Positions 33,723 to 44,598 are shown, counted from the first letter of the stretch. The stretch is DNA of 64,000 nucleotides from Cladorrhinum sp. PSN259 (GCA_033725935.1 MU867095.1:248001-312000), one strand, 5' to 3'. The notes: a model not told the origin generated them from the letters alone. A program made the numbers and translations.

Positions 33723-36627
33723 ACGATCTACTACACTGGCAAGGCGTGGTTTTGACTTCTCGGGTTCCCTTTGTACTTTCAAAGCTTGCATGGGCTTTTT
33801 GCGACGTCGTATCGCATTCGCGACCACTGAGATGGAGGCTATGATATCAGGGGTTCCGGTTCATGGGCGTAGCTTACGGGAAATGAAGATACGCATTTGA
33901 ACAACAGTGGTTCAGCTTCGGGTTGTGTGTGATGGGAGTTGGCTTCAGCCCTTACGGGTTGGCACCGACCACACCAACTTCTGATTCCATGTCAAGTTTG
34001 GGATGAGGCGTGGGTCGGTTAGATGCAGAACCCTCGCCTAGCAATGGGAATAATGATGATCATATGGGGGCCTAGCATGTGTTGTGCAATCTGTCTAACA
34101 TGTGTTCAAGGCGTCCGATTTGGCTCCGAACAACGTACGCTGAGCATTCGATATCCTCCAATGCTGGACACTTGAAGGTAGGCTCGATGTTCACTGACAA
34201 TCTACGCAAGGCGAACTTGGACCCCTTGTCGATGAAACAAATAAGTAGCCGTCTGCGGTCCCAAGTCGACCTCGATCATCACCGCATGCTGAAATGCCCA
34301 ACGTTTTAACGATACTGAAGCCATACTGCAGTTCCGTCAACCATAATTAAGAATCGCTGCCACGCAGATCTTCACAATCAACCCTCATGACAGTCGTCCT
34401 CAAATGAGCAGTCTTCCACCAACTATTTTGGGCTTATTCACCAGCCCAGCTGCATCGGGCAAGTCCCTCCCGTTATTGCCCGGACCAACTGTGTATTTTC
34501 CCAAATTGTTTATTGGACCACCACTTGCTTTATTTCAAAGTTGTACGGCCAAGGCTGCCTATTACTCACATCACTTGCATCCAATATCTCATCCTGCCGG
34601 CCTATTATGCATCCTCACCACACTCCAAGAGATGCGATTGGCTTGTTAGGAAGACTCACCGCAACTTTCAAGGCACAGTCACCGGCGATTGCGCTCACTA
34701 TGGGCGAGACGCTCTATGAGTTCTACCCATTGTGGCGTTAGGTTTCGATGTCTTTAATCCCGTGGTATGTACTAAAGAGGCTGAGTGTGTCACTCAGCCA
34801 CAGAAGACAGGCTAGCCAGGGTGTCAAGAAGGATACGGGCCTCTTGGCCGGTCGTCTGGGAGTTTTTGTTGAGGTTTTCAGCAGTTGACTTTTTTTGCTC
34901 ACACTTCTCAAGTTGATCATGTAACTCCAATTGTAAGTTCTTAACTTTCTTATTGTCCTTTGTGCGATACATCACAGAGGAGGCCGCAGAAGTGCTTGAA
35001 CAGGGCTGGGAGAAACGTTGAAGGTTCCACGCCTTGGCAAAGCGCTAGCAGTGGGGCAGTATGACGAAATCGACATGCTCGTCCAGTCTGGCGGGGTTGC
35101 TCAAGCATGGATTGGTGTGATAATGTTTCTAGTTTCTGCAAGTTCATTTAGGAAAGTATGAGAAAACAGGACATGTGCTTGCTTCTCTTGCATTCATTCA
35201 GGTTCGGATGACGCTTTTCGCATCGGATGAGAGCTTGTCGGTTCTGAGGGAGAGGTTTGTGCAATGTTCAGACGGAGTCGAGCTGGACCTGGGCAAGACT
35301 GTGGGGGAGGGAGGGGTAAGATCGATCATCAGCTGCAGCCGCAAATCTGCAGAATGAAACCTAGAAGGGAAAAAAAAAAGAATGAAATACCACTGGACTG
35401 ATGGGCTGCCCACGGGATTCGGAAGATTTGATAATTCGCTGGTGACCCGGGTCACAAGGCGGCTCGCCCGTTCATCCCGACGGGAGATATCATGGCTGCT
35501 TGAATTTCAATTTGGTGGGGTCACCGGCCGCAACGGCAACGGTACCATACGCTACATACGTAGGACCAGAAGCTTCCAGGTTCCCAAGCCACACGCTTGT
35601 CTTGTTCCCCGTTTTTCTTGCTGCTGTGTTCAAAGACTGCGAAGCAGGAATGGACAGAGTGTGTCTCATGAGGTAATTGTCTGATTTGATCTAGGGGTGC
35701 GGCCATGTGTCATTTGAGAGGTCTCCTGACGGTAACACGGATGGGATGCTGAGAAAAGCTGCAGAAGAAGGTGTGGCTGCATGAAGCTCTCATAGGAGAG
35801 GTCATCGTGGATTTAACAAAAGGGGTCTCTGTTAGAGAAAAACAGAAGAACAAGAGAATAAGATGGCTGGCACCAACACATCAAAGTGAGAGCGGCGCAA
35901 GGATATGCCTATTCCCAGATTAGGTGGTCCATCTCACCTCAACACTCAACGAGGCCACCTTTGGAGACCTTCTTTTTCTCAGACCCCGCTCTCACCAACG
36001 GCGCAGAGAAATCAGTGCACTGTACTGCCGTGTTTCCGCCTGTTTCGCAACGCCGCTCTAGTTTCTTCCACAGCGCATAGTCCTAAATTAGCAAGATGGT
36101 TTAAGTGTTGGAATCCAACAAACTCAAACTCGTTCAAGGACTAGCATCAGAATCTGTGACGCAGCGCGCGGTTCCAGGTCCCAAGAAGAAAAAGCTACTT
36201 TCAGGCGCCTAATGGAACCGCGCCCCTGTGCCCTGGCTGCAACCATTTGTAGGCGGTAGCATGTAATAGAGTGTAGGTAGCGCGGTGCAGCAGCAGGGCA
36301 AAGCTCCCACCGGGTTCTGTCAGCATCGACACAGTCGCACCCACCTGTTTCCCCTCCCCCTCCCAGGCTCGTCCTTCCTTGCTTCCCTCTTATACTAACT
36401 GCTCAGCCTTTTCCCCTCCCACACCCCCGCTCTTGATTTTCCAAACCCTTTTTTTGTTTGTTCTGGACTTTTTTGCTGTTGTATTTTCGTGATACCCAAG
36501 ATCGCGACAATATCTTTGTTTACTCCCCTGAAGCAAACTCTCATCCTTTTGTTCCCCTTACCCTTGACCAAAAGCTTGGGTGTGACGTCGTTACAAGTAT
36601 CCATACAGCCCACCCACCACCACCACC
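33723..36627. other. Intergenic region, P1 to DUF3824 gene
   Basis: 2.9 kb between genes on the + strand. The only coding-like stretch is a minus-strand frame at 34787-34996 (listed separately as uncertain). The last ~300 bases are pyrimidine-rich and form the promoter and leader of the DUF3824 gene. Confidence 0.5.
34787..34996 (-). other. Possible terminal exon or gene relic, coiled-coil
   Basis: A minus-strand frame of about 60-70 codons whose translation is Lys/Glu/Gln-rich and coiled-coil-like (KVKNLQLELHDQLEKCEQKK, then EARILLDTLASLSSVAE and a stop). Immediately upstream on the minus strand is a good 3' splice site (TTTCTCCCAG). It could be the last exon of an unrecognised gene, a relic or chance. 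I could not find a convincing upstream exon. Confidence 0.25.
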
Positions 36628-39600
36628 ATGCCCGAGACGGTGTACCGGGAAGCCCGCTACACCAGGGATACGTCGCCCTCGGACGACGAAGGTTACAAGA
36701 GAACCACCGTGCGCCGCTATAAGGTCGGACCCGATCGCGTGGAGAAGAGGAGCGAAATCGAGGTTGTCGAAGATGACCGTCGCAGCCGGTATGGTGACAA
36801 AGGTAGCCGCGCCGGTCGGGATCAAGAAGAGTATCTGGAAGTCGACCGCAGGGTCGAGCGCGTATATATCCCTGAGCGCCCCCGTTCCTCATTCGATCCT
36901 TCACCTCACAGCGCTACCTATGTAGAGCGCCGTGAGGTTATTGAGCGGGAGCGCGAACGCGAACCCAAGGATGAACACTATGTCCGGGTCGACCGGGCCG
37001 AATATCGCGGAGATAGAGGAGGAACTGTGGTGGAGCGCGAGCGCATCGTCGAACGGGACGAGCGGGATGCATATCCCGAACGGACACGCACCGTGGTTGA
37101 GAGACAGATTGTGGAGCGGGATGACCGGGACGACTACTATCGAGATGATAGTCGCCCGAGAGTTGTCTACGAGGCTACCAAGGAGATTGAGCGGGTTGAT
37201 CGTGATGACTTCCCAAGGACTCCTCGTGAGGTCGAGCGCCGCTCATACTGGGACGCTGACAAGGAGACTGAAGTGCGCATCGAGAAGAGGATTGAGCGCC
37301 GGGACTCGCACGGTGGCGCCGAGGTTTTGGTAGAACGCCGGGTTGAGGAGCGCCGCGACGATGATTTCCCGCGTGCTGGTGGTGATAATATCGAGCGTTG
37401 GCGCAAGGAAACCGAGTACTACGAGGCTCCCCAGCCCGCACCCGCTCCCATTGTCATTCGTCAACGTGCCCCTGAGCAAAGAATCATTGTCCAGGAGGCT
37501 CCTCCCCCGCCGCCTGTGGTTATTCGTGAACAGGTGCAGATCGACAACAGAGAAGTGGTTATTGCCCCTCGGCCGTCGCATGATGAGGAGTTTTACTACC
37601 GCCGAGAGGCCCGGAACGAGGTTGGCCCTTACCGAGAACGCCGTGAGGAGGAGTACGAGGTCGAGCGCTACGGTGAGCCCCGCCATCATCATCATGCCCA
37701 TTCTCATTCACACCATCGTCACCATCACCATCACCGTGACGGTCACAGCGATTACGAGTCGGATGACGGTTACTATGTCGCCAGGCGCAAGGTTATTCGT
37801 CGCGAACGAAGTGAATCGAGCAGCCCGCACCGGAAGCGTCATATCGCCGAAGGCGCTCTCGCTGGAGCTGGTCTCTCTGCTATTCTTGCGTCCCGTCGCA
37901 ATGCCAATGGTGAGCTCCCAGACCATCGCGGCCGCAAGGTTCTTGCTGGTGCTGCTCTTGGCGCCCTCGGCACTGAGGTTGCCAGACGTGCACACAGCGC
38001 CTACGAAGAGAAGTATGCCGACAGAGACAGATCGCGCTCTCGATCTCGGCATCGGTCTCGCTCTCGCTCTCGTTCGAGGTCTCCTCACTCGAGACTCAAG
38101 ACTGGCCTCGGCATTGCCGCTGTAGCTCTTGCTGCTGCCGGCGCCGCTAAGCTATACCAGAGCAACAAGGTCGAGAAGGAGGAGTTGCACCGTGGGCGTG
38201 CCTCTCACCGATCTCATAGCGTTAGCTCCCGCTCTTCTAGCGGCCATAGGTCTAAGAGTCGGGCTTCATCGGTGGCCAAGGTTGGTTTGGGTACCGCAGC
38301 TGTGGCCGGCCTCGTTCAGCACTACCGCCACAAGAGCAAGTCCCGCGATGGGAAGAAGCGCTCTCACTCACGCCTGCGCACCGCTGCCGAGATTGCGGCT
38401 GCTGGTCTTGCCGGTGCAGGCGCGAAGAAGTTGTACGACAAGCGTCAGGACAAGAAGGAGGACAAGCTGGAACGTGAACGCGAGAAGCATGAGCGCGAGT
38501 TAAGCGACGACGAGTATGAGAGAGATGAGCGTGACTACCACCGTCGCAGTGGAAGCAGAAGTAGAAGTTTGACACGGTCCGGACCCGCGTACCCCGACGC
38601 AGAATCTTCAGCAGCTGATCCTGAACTAGGAATGGTTGAGTACGGGGCACATCCCCTGTACGGACAGCCCGCCCCCCATCCAGCATACGGGGCCGGTGCG
38701 GCAGGGTATGAGTCGGCTGCCGAAGAGGACAGAAGGCGGCATCACCGACGGAGGAAGAACGACAAGCGAGGATCGAGACACGATTCGGACTATTCCGCCG
38801 ATAGTGAGCCCGAAACTGACAGGGAGGCGAAGGACAAGAAGCGTAGCAGCAGTAGGTTGAGAGATTTGGCGACTGGCGGTTTAGCAGCCGGGGCCGCGGC
38901 CTTTGGTATCAAAAAGTATAATGACAAAAAGAAAGAAAAAGAAAAGGAGAGCGATAGGGAGGATAAGGACCGGGACAGAGATAGGAGAGATCGAGACCGG
39001 GACGGAGAAAGGAGCAGGGACAGGGACAGGGAGAGGGAGAGGGAGCGAGAACGTGAGAGGGATCGTGAGAGAGAAAGGGGCAAGGGGAAGGAGCGTGACA
39101 AGAGAAGTGAGTAACGCGGCAATCAAAACGCTGTGGCTAATATACTGATGAACCGTGAAGGATATGAAGATGAACCAGCTGATGACTATCGTCGTGAGCA
39201 ATCACCAGCCCATGCTTCAGGTGGCGCCTACTATGGCACCCCTCAAGTACCCCCTCCAGGCGGCTTCACTCAGCATCCCAATGTCGCCTCGGACAACATT
39301 CCCCAGCAGTTCTATCCAAACCCACCTTACTATCCAGGCTATTCCCCCCAGCCAACTGGTGTACCACCTAACTCAGCAGCAACGACCAACGGCATGCCTC
39401 CGTACGGACCCCCTCAGGTGCCTCCAAACCAGGGGCCTCCTCCCCACATGGGGCCACCTGGTGGTCCGCAGAATCCCCCAGGCCCTGAACATGTGAGTGC
39501 AGCTTCTCAAATCGATCGTTCACTACCAGAACCAGCACCAGCCGTATTACATGGTGACAAGAAGGGTGCGTCTGGTCTCACTCAAGCGTAATCAGAGAAA

Positions 39601-40763
39601 ACGAAACCTCCAGTTTTGGGGAGACCAAATTCTCGCTTCTGTTTCTTGTCGAGACGGCAATGACTAACTCGTTCTTCTTATTTTTAGATGGTGTAAAACC
39701 TCAAATGCCTATTTCCTCGGCCGCCGCAATGTATACCCCGATTAACTATACGCCCTCCACCACCCCCACAGCAGCAGGAGAAGAAGAAGAGAGTGATTCA
39801 GATATGCCGGGTACTCCCAGAACTGCCAAATCTGTTATTTTCATTCCTTTGTCTCCCAAATCGGAAGCTACCCTCAAACGGCACCGAGAAAAACAGGAAG
39901 CAGCTCGTTCAGGGGCGGAAGATGGAATCAGCGACCTTGAAACCCCATCAGAGAGTGACACGGATGATAGAGACAAGAAGGGCAAGGCAAAGGATACTTC
40001 ATCTTCGTGGCAGTCACCTCTGCTCCCTCCACCCAAGACCAAAGCAGCACCGACCTCGTCAGGAGACGAAGATAATGATGAAGCTGAGTCGGCCGTTGAG
40101 AACCTTCCGGATAGGTTTGATTCTCATGGAAGGCCTATCGATGGTTCGTCTTCAAGTTCTCGGGGGAAAAAACAGCATGCCCGGCGTGGTGACTTTGAGT
40201 ACCGGAGTCCTAAGTCTGGCGGGCCGACTGTTATGGGAGAATGGGGAGTCAGTGGGACGGACTCTGAAGCGGTCGAGAGGATAGTGCAGAACGTTACGGG
40301 TGTGTTGGAGGGCAAGGGTAGCTGGATTGGATTGTTGAGTGGGATTCTAAGTGGCAAGCTGTTGGAGCCTGGGTCTGAGGCTGAAGATGGGAAGAGGAGG
40401 GGGTCAAGGACTAGGGATAGAGGAAAAGATCGCGACCGGAGTAGGGATAGGAGTAAAGGTGCGACGAGTGATGATGATGAGATATATAGGAAGAAGAAGA
40501 GGACGGACAAGAGAAAGGAAGAGGAGAAAGGAGAAAGTAGTAGGTCGGTGAGGAGGAGGGATAGGGATTGGGATAGGGACAGGGACAGGGACAGGGACAG
40601 AGACGATGATTACGATCGTAATGATGATGATTATGATGATCACGAGGATAGGAAGAGGAGGAGAAGGAGGAGAGATCGCGACGGAGAGAGGGATAGAGGG
40701 TACGAGTCGGACGAAGGGGAGCGGGACAGGGAGAAGAGGAGGCATAGGGAGAGGGACCGGTGA
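36628..40763 (+). CDS. DUF3824 family low-complexity Arg/Glu-rich protein
   Basis: Predicted 1319-residue protein of the fungal DUF3824 family; molecular role unknown. Exons: 36628-39106, 39161-39565, 39688-40763; introns of 54 and 122 nt, both joining in phase. The N-terminal ~330 residues are dense in Arg, Glu and Asp with repeated VERR/IVERD/ERV motifs. They are followed by a His-rich patch (RHHHHAHSHSHHRHHHHH), an RS-dipeptide patch (SRSRHRSRSRSRSRSPHSR) and several short Gly/Ala-rich hydrophobic segments (GALAGAGLSAILAS, KTGLGIAAVALAAAGAAKLY, VGLGTAAVAGLV, LRTAAEIAAAGLAGAGAKKLY, GGLAAGAAAFGI) that recur between charged linkers. Exon 2 is Pro/Gly/Tyr-rich. Exon 3 contains SVIFIPLSPKSEATLKRHRE and ends in long RD repeats. 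The alternation of basic linkers with glycine-zipper-like helices is characteristic. Mostly disordered otherwise. Confidence 0.85.
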
Positions 40764-40879
40764 TAATGACTTTGACGACCTTTTTCCTTATTTGCGACGA
40801 TTTTGTTTTTCTCATTTTGGCTTCTGTTTTTTATTTATCACGTCAGTTATGTCTTGTTACGTTAGATTATGACCTTGCC

Positions 40880-40910
<31 letters not shown>

Positions 40911-41086
40911 GTTTGGGGAACATGTATTTTTAAATAATTTTGGGTTTTCGGAACGAAATAAATTAAATTTTTAACCAAAAAAATTTATGTGATTGGTTTT
41001 TATTAANNNNNNNNNNTGGGGCGCGGTCGTCCCGCGCGCCCCCGCCCGGCCCCCCCCCCCCCGCCCCCCCCCCGCCCCCGCGCCCG

Positions 41087-41123
<37 letters not shown>

Positions 41124-41405
41124 AGGGTGCGTACATGTATTTTGCAATCTATTTCTGGTTTCGGAACGATATATAGTATAGTGTTGAAGCACAATAATGA
41201 TCTGCTTGCTTTTGCTTCTCAATTTCAATACGCAAGTGAAAGTAATGTGTTTATGTTTTTCAATTCCCTCAAAAGCCACCCACCCGCTTATGGTTGTTGC
41301 AACCGTCTAGACAATACCTCCTCTAGCTACATGACTCATAGTACAGATGTGATCAAAAAAGAAGCCACCACTTCCAAAAAGATATAAAAAGGCAAACAAG
41401 AATCA
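40764..41405. other. Convergent intergenic region holding N gap 2
   Basis: Between the 3' ends of the DUF3824 gene and the DnaJ gene. Holds a G22 run, an N gap and a C-rich tract (listed separately). No gene is seen. Confidence 0.6.
40890..41123. other. Assembly gap 2 with flanking homopolymers
   Basis: A run of 22 G (40890-40911), 95 bases of AT-rich sequence, ten Ns (41007-41016), then a C-rich tract with scattered G (41017-41123). The 95 bases left of the Ns are a recognisable, error-laden version of the sequence that follows the C tract (compare 40920-40956 with 41133-41169). Confidence 0.88.
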
Positions 41406-42806
41406 CTATAACTCCTCATGCTCCCGCTCCCGGTCCTGATCCTCTTTCAGAATAACTTTTTCTGGCCTTCCGCTGTCCTTGTGCAGATCGACTCCCTTCT
41501 TCGCCCTCCACTTCTGGAAGAGCGCCCAGAGTTCCTTCTCCATGCCGCTCTCCATCTGATCAGGCAAGACGACGACATATTCAACATATAGATTCCCAAA
41601 CTCGGTCGTGTGGTAGACGCTGTCCCCGTCCTCGTGGTACTTGGGCATGCCTTCCCCAGCAACGGTCTCGACGTGGCCGGGCTGAACCACCTCGCCTCTC
41701 TTCCTGCCCAGCCGTACAATGTGTCCGTCCAAGTGAGTCAGGTTCCTCGTCCAGTCGCCCATCCAAGCCTCGCGAACAGAGAGAACCTCCTTCCAGTGCA
41801 GATCATCCCCTTTCCTCCTGAAGAACACGCCGTCGACCTTGTCGGGGTTATCTTCCTCCAGGCTCGGCTCCTTCTCGACAATTGTGACGTGCAAGTCGCC
41901 CGCAGCCCAATCGGGGCTCTCATCAGCCTCGTTCTCGTACACGATCCTGGCGCCGTCCGCCATGCCCCTGCCGACCTTGAGCGACACGGGCGTGGCCTTG
42001 CGCACCACCCTCTCGCCCCCGCAGACTTTACACCTGTGCTTGATCGTCTTGCCTCGGCCTCCGCAGACGTCACACTGCATCTGCACCTGCGTGATCATGC
42101 CAGGCGCAATCTGGTGCCGGACCATCTTGCTTCCGTGTCCGTTACAGCTGTGGCACTTGTGAACCACCCCGTCCGCTGCGCCCGTCCCTTCGCAGTCGTC
42201 GCAGATTTGCTGCTTCTCCCACTGGAACTCGGTTGTCCGGCCGTTGTAGAAATCACGAAGCGCAATTCCGACTTTGACTTCCACGTTTGGTCCGCGACGC
42301 TGGCCTGGTTGGCCAAAGTGTCCGCCACCGCCGAAGAAGCGAGAGAATAGGTCGAAGGGGTCATGGTGCCCGCCGCCGCCTCCTTGTTTGCGCTGCTTGA
42401 GGCCTTCGTAGCCGTACTGGTCGTAGATTTGGCGGGACTCAGCGTCCGAGAGGGCTTCGTATGCTTCCGATACTAGGACGAATTTGTCGTGGGCGCTTTC
42501 GTCACCTCTATATCTGGGGTTAGTGAGGGGGAAACAAAGGGAGAGGCGAGTTACGTAGGATGAATAACATACGGGTTCTTGTCTGGGTGGTATCTCTTGC
42601 TTAGTTGTCTGTATGCAGACTTGATCTGTTTGTCGGTGGCTTGCTTGTCGATACCTAGGACCTATTGTTCAAGCAACTTTTGTGTCAGTGAACACGTTTC
42701 AAGAAAGGGAATTGGAATGCGCTCTTACCTTATAATAGTCCTCTGCACCAGCAACAAGTTGCGCCAAAGTGAAGAGGCCCAGCAGGAACCCCTTGCGAAA
42801 CCACAT
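41406..42806 (-). CDS. scj1: ER-lumenal DnaJ co-chaperone (Scj1/ERdj3 type)
   Basis: Predicted 424-residue type I J-protein that stimulates the ER Hsp70 Kar2/BiP. Exons: 42806-42729, 42661-42573, 42513-41406; introns 67 and 59 nt. A signal peptide is visible (MWFRKGFLLGLFTLAQLVAGA). The J domain follows at once (EDYYKVLGI..., HPD at 51-53), then a Gly/Phe-rich linker (GGGGGHHDPFDLFSRFFGGGG). The cysteine-rich domain has four CxxCxGxG-type repeats: CDDCEGTG, CHSCNGHG, CDVCGGRG and CKVCGGER, the last deviating. Two C-terminal substrate-binding beta domains follow. The protein ends HEEL, a variant of the HDEL/KDEL retrieval signal, which supports ER residence. A CAGCGTG element lies about 320 nt upstream of the start. 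It shares a divergent promoter region with the methyltransferase gene. Confidence 0.95.
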
Positions 42807-43125
42807 CTTGTGCGCCGGTCTTCAGTGTAGAAGCTAGGCCAGGGAGGCCAGCTGTTTTCTATGTTGCGTCTAGGATTACGCGCGAAGGAGTGCTGCGAAT
42901 GGATGAAGAAAGATATCTATAATTTAAAACTGGTTTGATAAAATCAAGAGAAAATGGTAGAGCTGCTCAAACCTCCCCGTCACCAGAAAATGCTGGAACT
43001 GTTGAAAATGTGTCAAGTTTGGGCTTATACGCTGGCAGCAACAGCAGCAATAGCAGCTTGTAGGGGAGAACAGCGGCAAACAAGCAGCCAACAAAGGAAC
43101 TTCAGGGGATGGATGAATTGCAGGC

Positions 43126-43132
43126 CAGCGTG
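43126..43132 (+). promoter_or_regulatory. UPRE-like CAGCGTG motif
   Basis: CAGCGTG is the core of the yeast unfolded-protein response element bound by Hac1. It lies about 320 nt upstream of the ER DnaJ start. A seven-base match alone can be chance. Confidence 0.35.
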
Positions 43133-43250
43133 GTCAGAATGTCCCCTTCGGCGTGTTATCGGACGCCAACCATTGGCTACCCATCTGAAAGTCAATGCCA
43201 AGCCGTTATCAGCAAGCCGGCACAGCTAGTCCCTTGTGGCCTAGTTTCCT

Positions 43251-43298
43251 AAGGGTTAGGGTGTATTGGTTAGCATCCTGAGAGAAACCCTAACCCTT
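43251..43298. repeat. Telomere-motif inverted repeat
   Basis: Perfect 12-nt arms AAGGGTTAGGGT (43251-43262) and ACCCTAACCCTT (43287-43298) around a 24-nt loop. Each arm carries the TTAGGG telomere unit (telobox). Lies 360 nt upstream of the methyltransferase start. Confidence 0.8.
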
Positions 43299-43659
43299 AT
43301 CCCTCTCCTTTTTGTGTCTCCTGATCCCTTTTTTTCGATCGGAATAAACATGCCGTGGGTGTGAGGGAAAGGCTAGCCCCTGACCGAGAAGGCAGCCTTC
43401 TCGTATGCAACATACAGTCACACACAGGCATCCTGCCGCAGCCGACCTATGAGGCGCGGAGTAGAAAACGTCACGATCCAGAGCGACCAGGCTATATAAA
43501 GTCTGCCCCTCGCTCTTCCCGCTGCTCCGGCCAGAGCTCGAAGGTTTTTTCCCTCTTCCCCCCCATATTCGCTGCAAAAATTCTAACTCCCTCTCACAGT
43601 TTTACTCTCTGTCTCATCCCAAACTCACACCCACATCTACACCAAAACACCCTCTCAAC

Positions 43660-44598
43660 ATGGCCTCCTCATCCTCACCCCCTTCCCCTCCCCCTCCTCC
43701 CCAATCAGACTCCCTCCTTGCGATGCTCACAACCTTGACCTTCCCCCTCAAATTCATGTTCATCTCCCTCACCTTCCTCCCCCGCGTCCTCCTCACCTCC
43801 CCTTACTCATCCCTCTACCCCTTCTCGACCCTCAAATCAACCTGGTTCTCCGCCTTCTGGTCCTACGTCGGCCCCTTAGTCCGTGACTCGGCCTCCGCAC
43901 AGGTCATCCCGCTCCTCTCGGGCCTCACAACCCGCGGCGCCATCACCGCTCCCCCTTCTTCGAAGAAGTCCCAGACTCCCCACCCGCCAATCTCGGGAAC
44001 TGTCCTCGAACTGGGGCCCGGATCGGGCCAGTGGCTCCCTACCCTCGCCCTCTTCCCCTCAATCACCAAAGTCCTGGGCGTGGAACCAAACACCGGGATT
44101 CACCCCCTCCTCCGCGCCCAGATCGCCAAGCACAATCTCCACGACAGGTACACCATCGTTCCCTGCGGAGTGGAGGACCTGGCTACCTCTGGGGTGGAAA
44201 AGGAATCAGTCGACTCCATCATGACCGTCTTGTGCCTCTGCAGCATTCCGGAACCCGAGAAGAACATCAAGGAGCTCTACACTTACCTCAAGCCCGGCGG
44301 ACGCTGGTATGTGTACGAGCACGTCAAAGTCTTTCCCGATGCGCCGAGATGGCTGGCTATCTATCAGTGTAAGTATCTCTTCTCCAGGAAATGTCGAGAG
44401 GAAACGGCTGCTGATCAATACAACTTAGCTGTGCTCAATCTTGTCTGGCCTCAGTTTATCGGTGGCTGTGAAATGTGTCGGGACACTCCCAAGTGGTTGA
44501 AAGAGGCTGGGCCCTGGAGTGAGATTGATCTCAGTAAGCCTGAGGCGTCAGTTTGGTATGAAACAATGCCTCACATCATTGGCGTTCTAACCAAGTAA
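43660..44598 (+). CDS. SAM-dependent methyltransferase (METTL7-like)
   Basis: Predicted 292-residue membrane-associated class I methyltransferase. Exons: 43660-44368 and 44429-44598. The Pro/Ser-rich N-terminus leads into a hydrophobic segment (about residues 25-50, TFPLKFMFISLTFLPRVLL), then the SAM-binding motif I VLELGPGSGQW. Further motifs are VEPNTGIHPLLR, DSIMTVLCLCSIPEPEKNI and YLKPGGRWYVYEHV. After splicing the protein reads IYQSVLNLVWPQFIGGC...WLKEAGPWSEIDL, which fits the family. The intron is 60 nt, in frame and free of stop codons, so an unspliced mRNA would encode a 312-residue version. Human METTL7 proteins methylate thiols on the ER or lipid droplets; a fungal substrate cannot be stated. 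Convergent with the zinc-knuckle gene. Confidence 0.9.
   Translation: MASSSSPPSPPPPPQSDSLLAMLTTLTFPLKFMFISLTFLPRVLLTSPYSSLYPFSTLKSTWFSAFWSYVGPLVRDSASAQVIPLLSGLTTRGAITAPPSSKKSQTPHPPISGTVLELGPGSGQWLPTLALFPSITKVLGVEPNTGIHPLLRAQIAKHNLHDRYTIVPCGVEDLATSGVEKESVDSIMTVLCLCSIPEPEKNIKELYTYLKPGGRWYVYEHVKVFPDAPRWLAIYQCKYLFSRKCREETAADQYNLAVLNLVWPQFIGGCEMCRDTPKWLKEAGPWSEIDLSKPEASVWYETMPHIIGVLTK

Larger units (their letters stand above)
42807..43659. other. Divergent promoter region, DnaJ/methyltransferase
   Basis: 853 bases containing a CAGCGTG element (43126-43132) and a telomere-motif inverted repeat (43251-43298), both listed separately. No gene was found. Confidence 0.6.

Noticed and set aside
40562..40602. 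GGGACA tandem repeat as a possible satellite
   Set aside because: It lies in frame inside exon 3 of the DUF3824 gene and encodes part of its Arg-Asp repeat.
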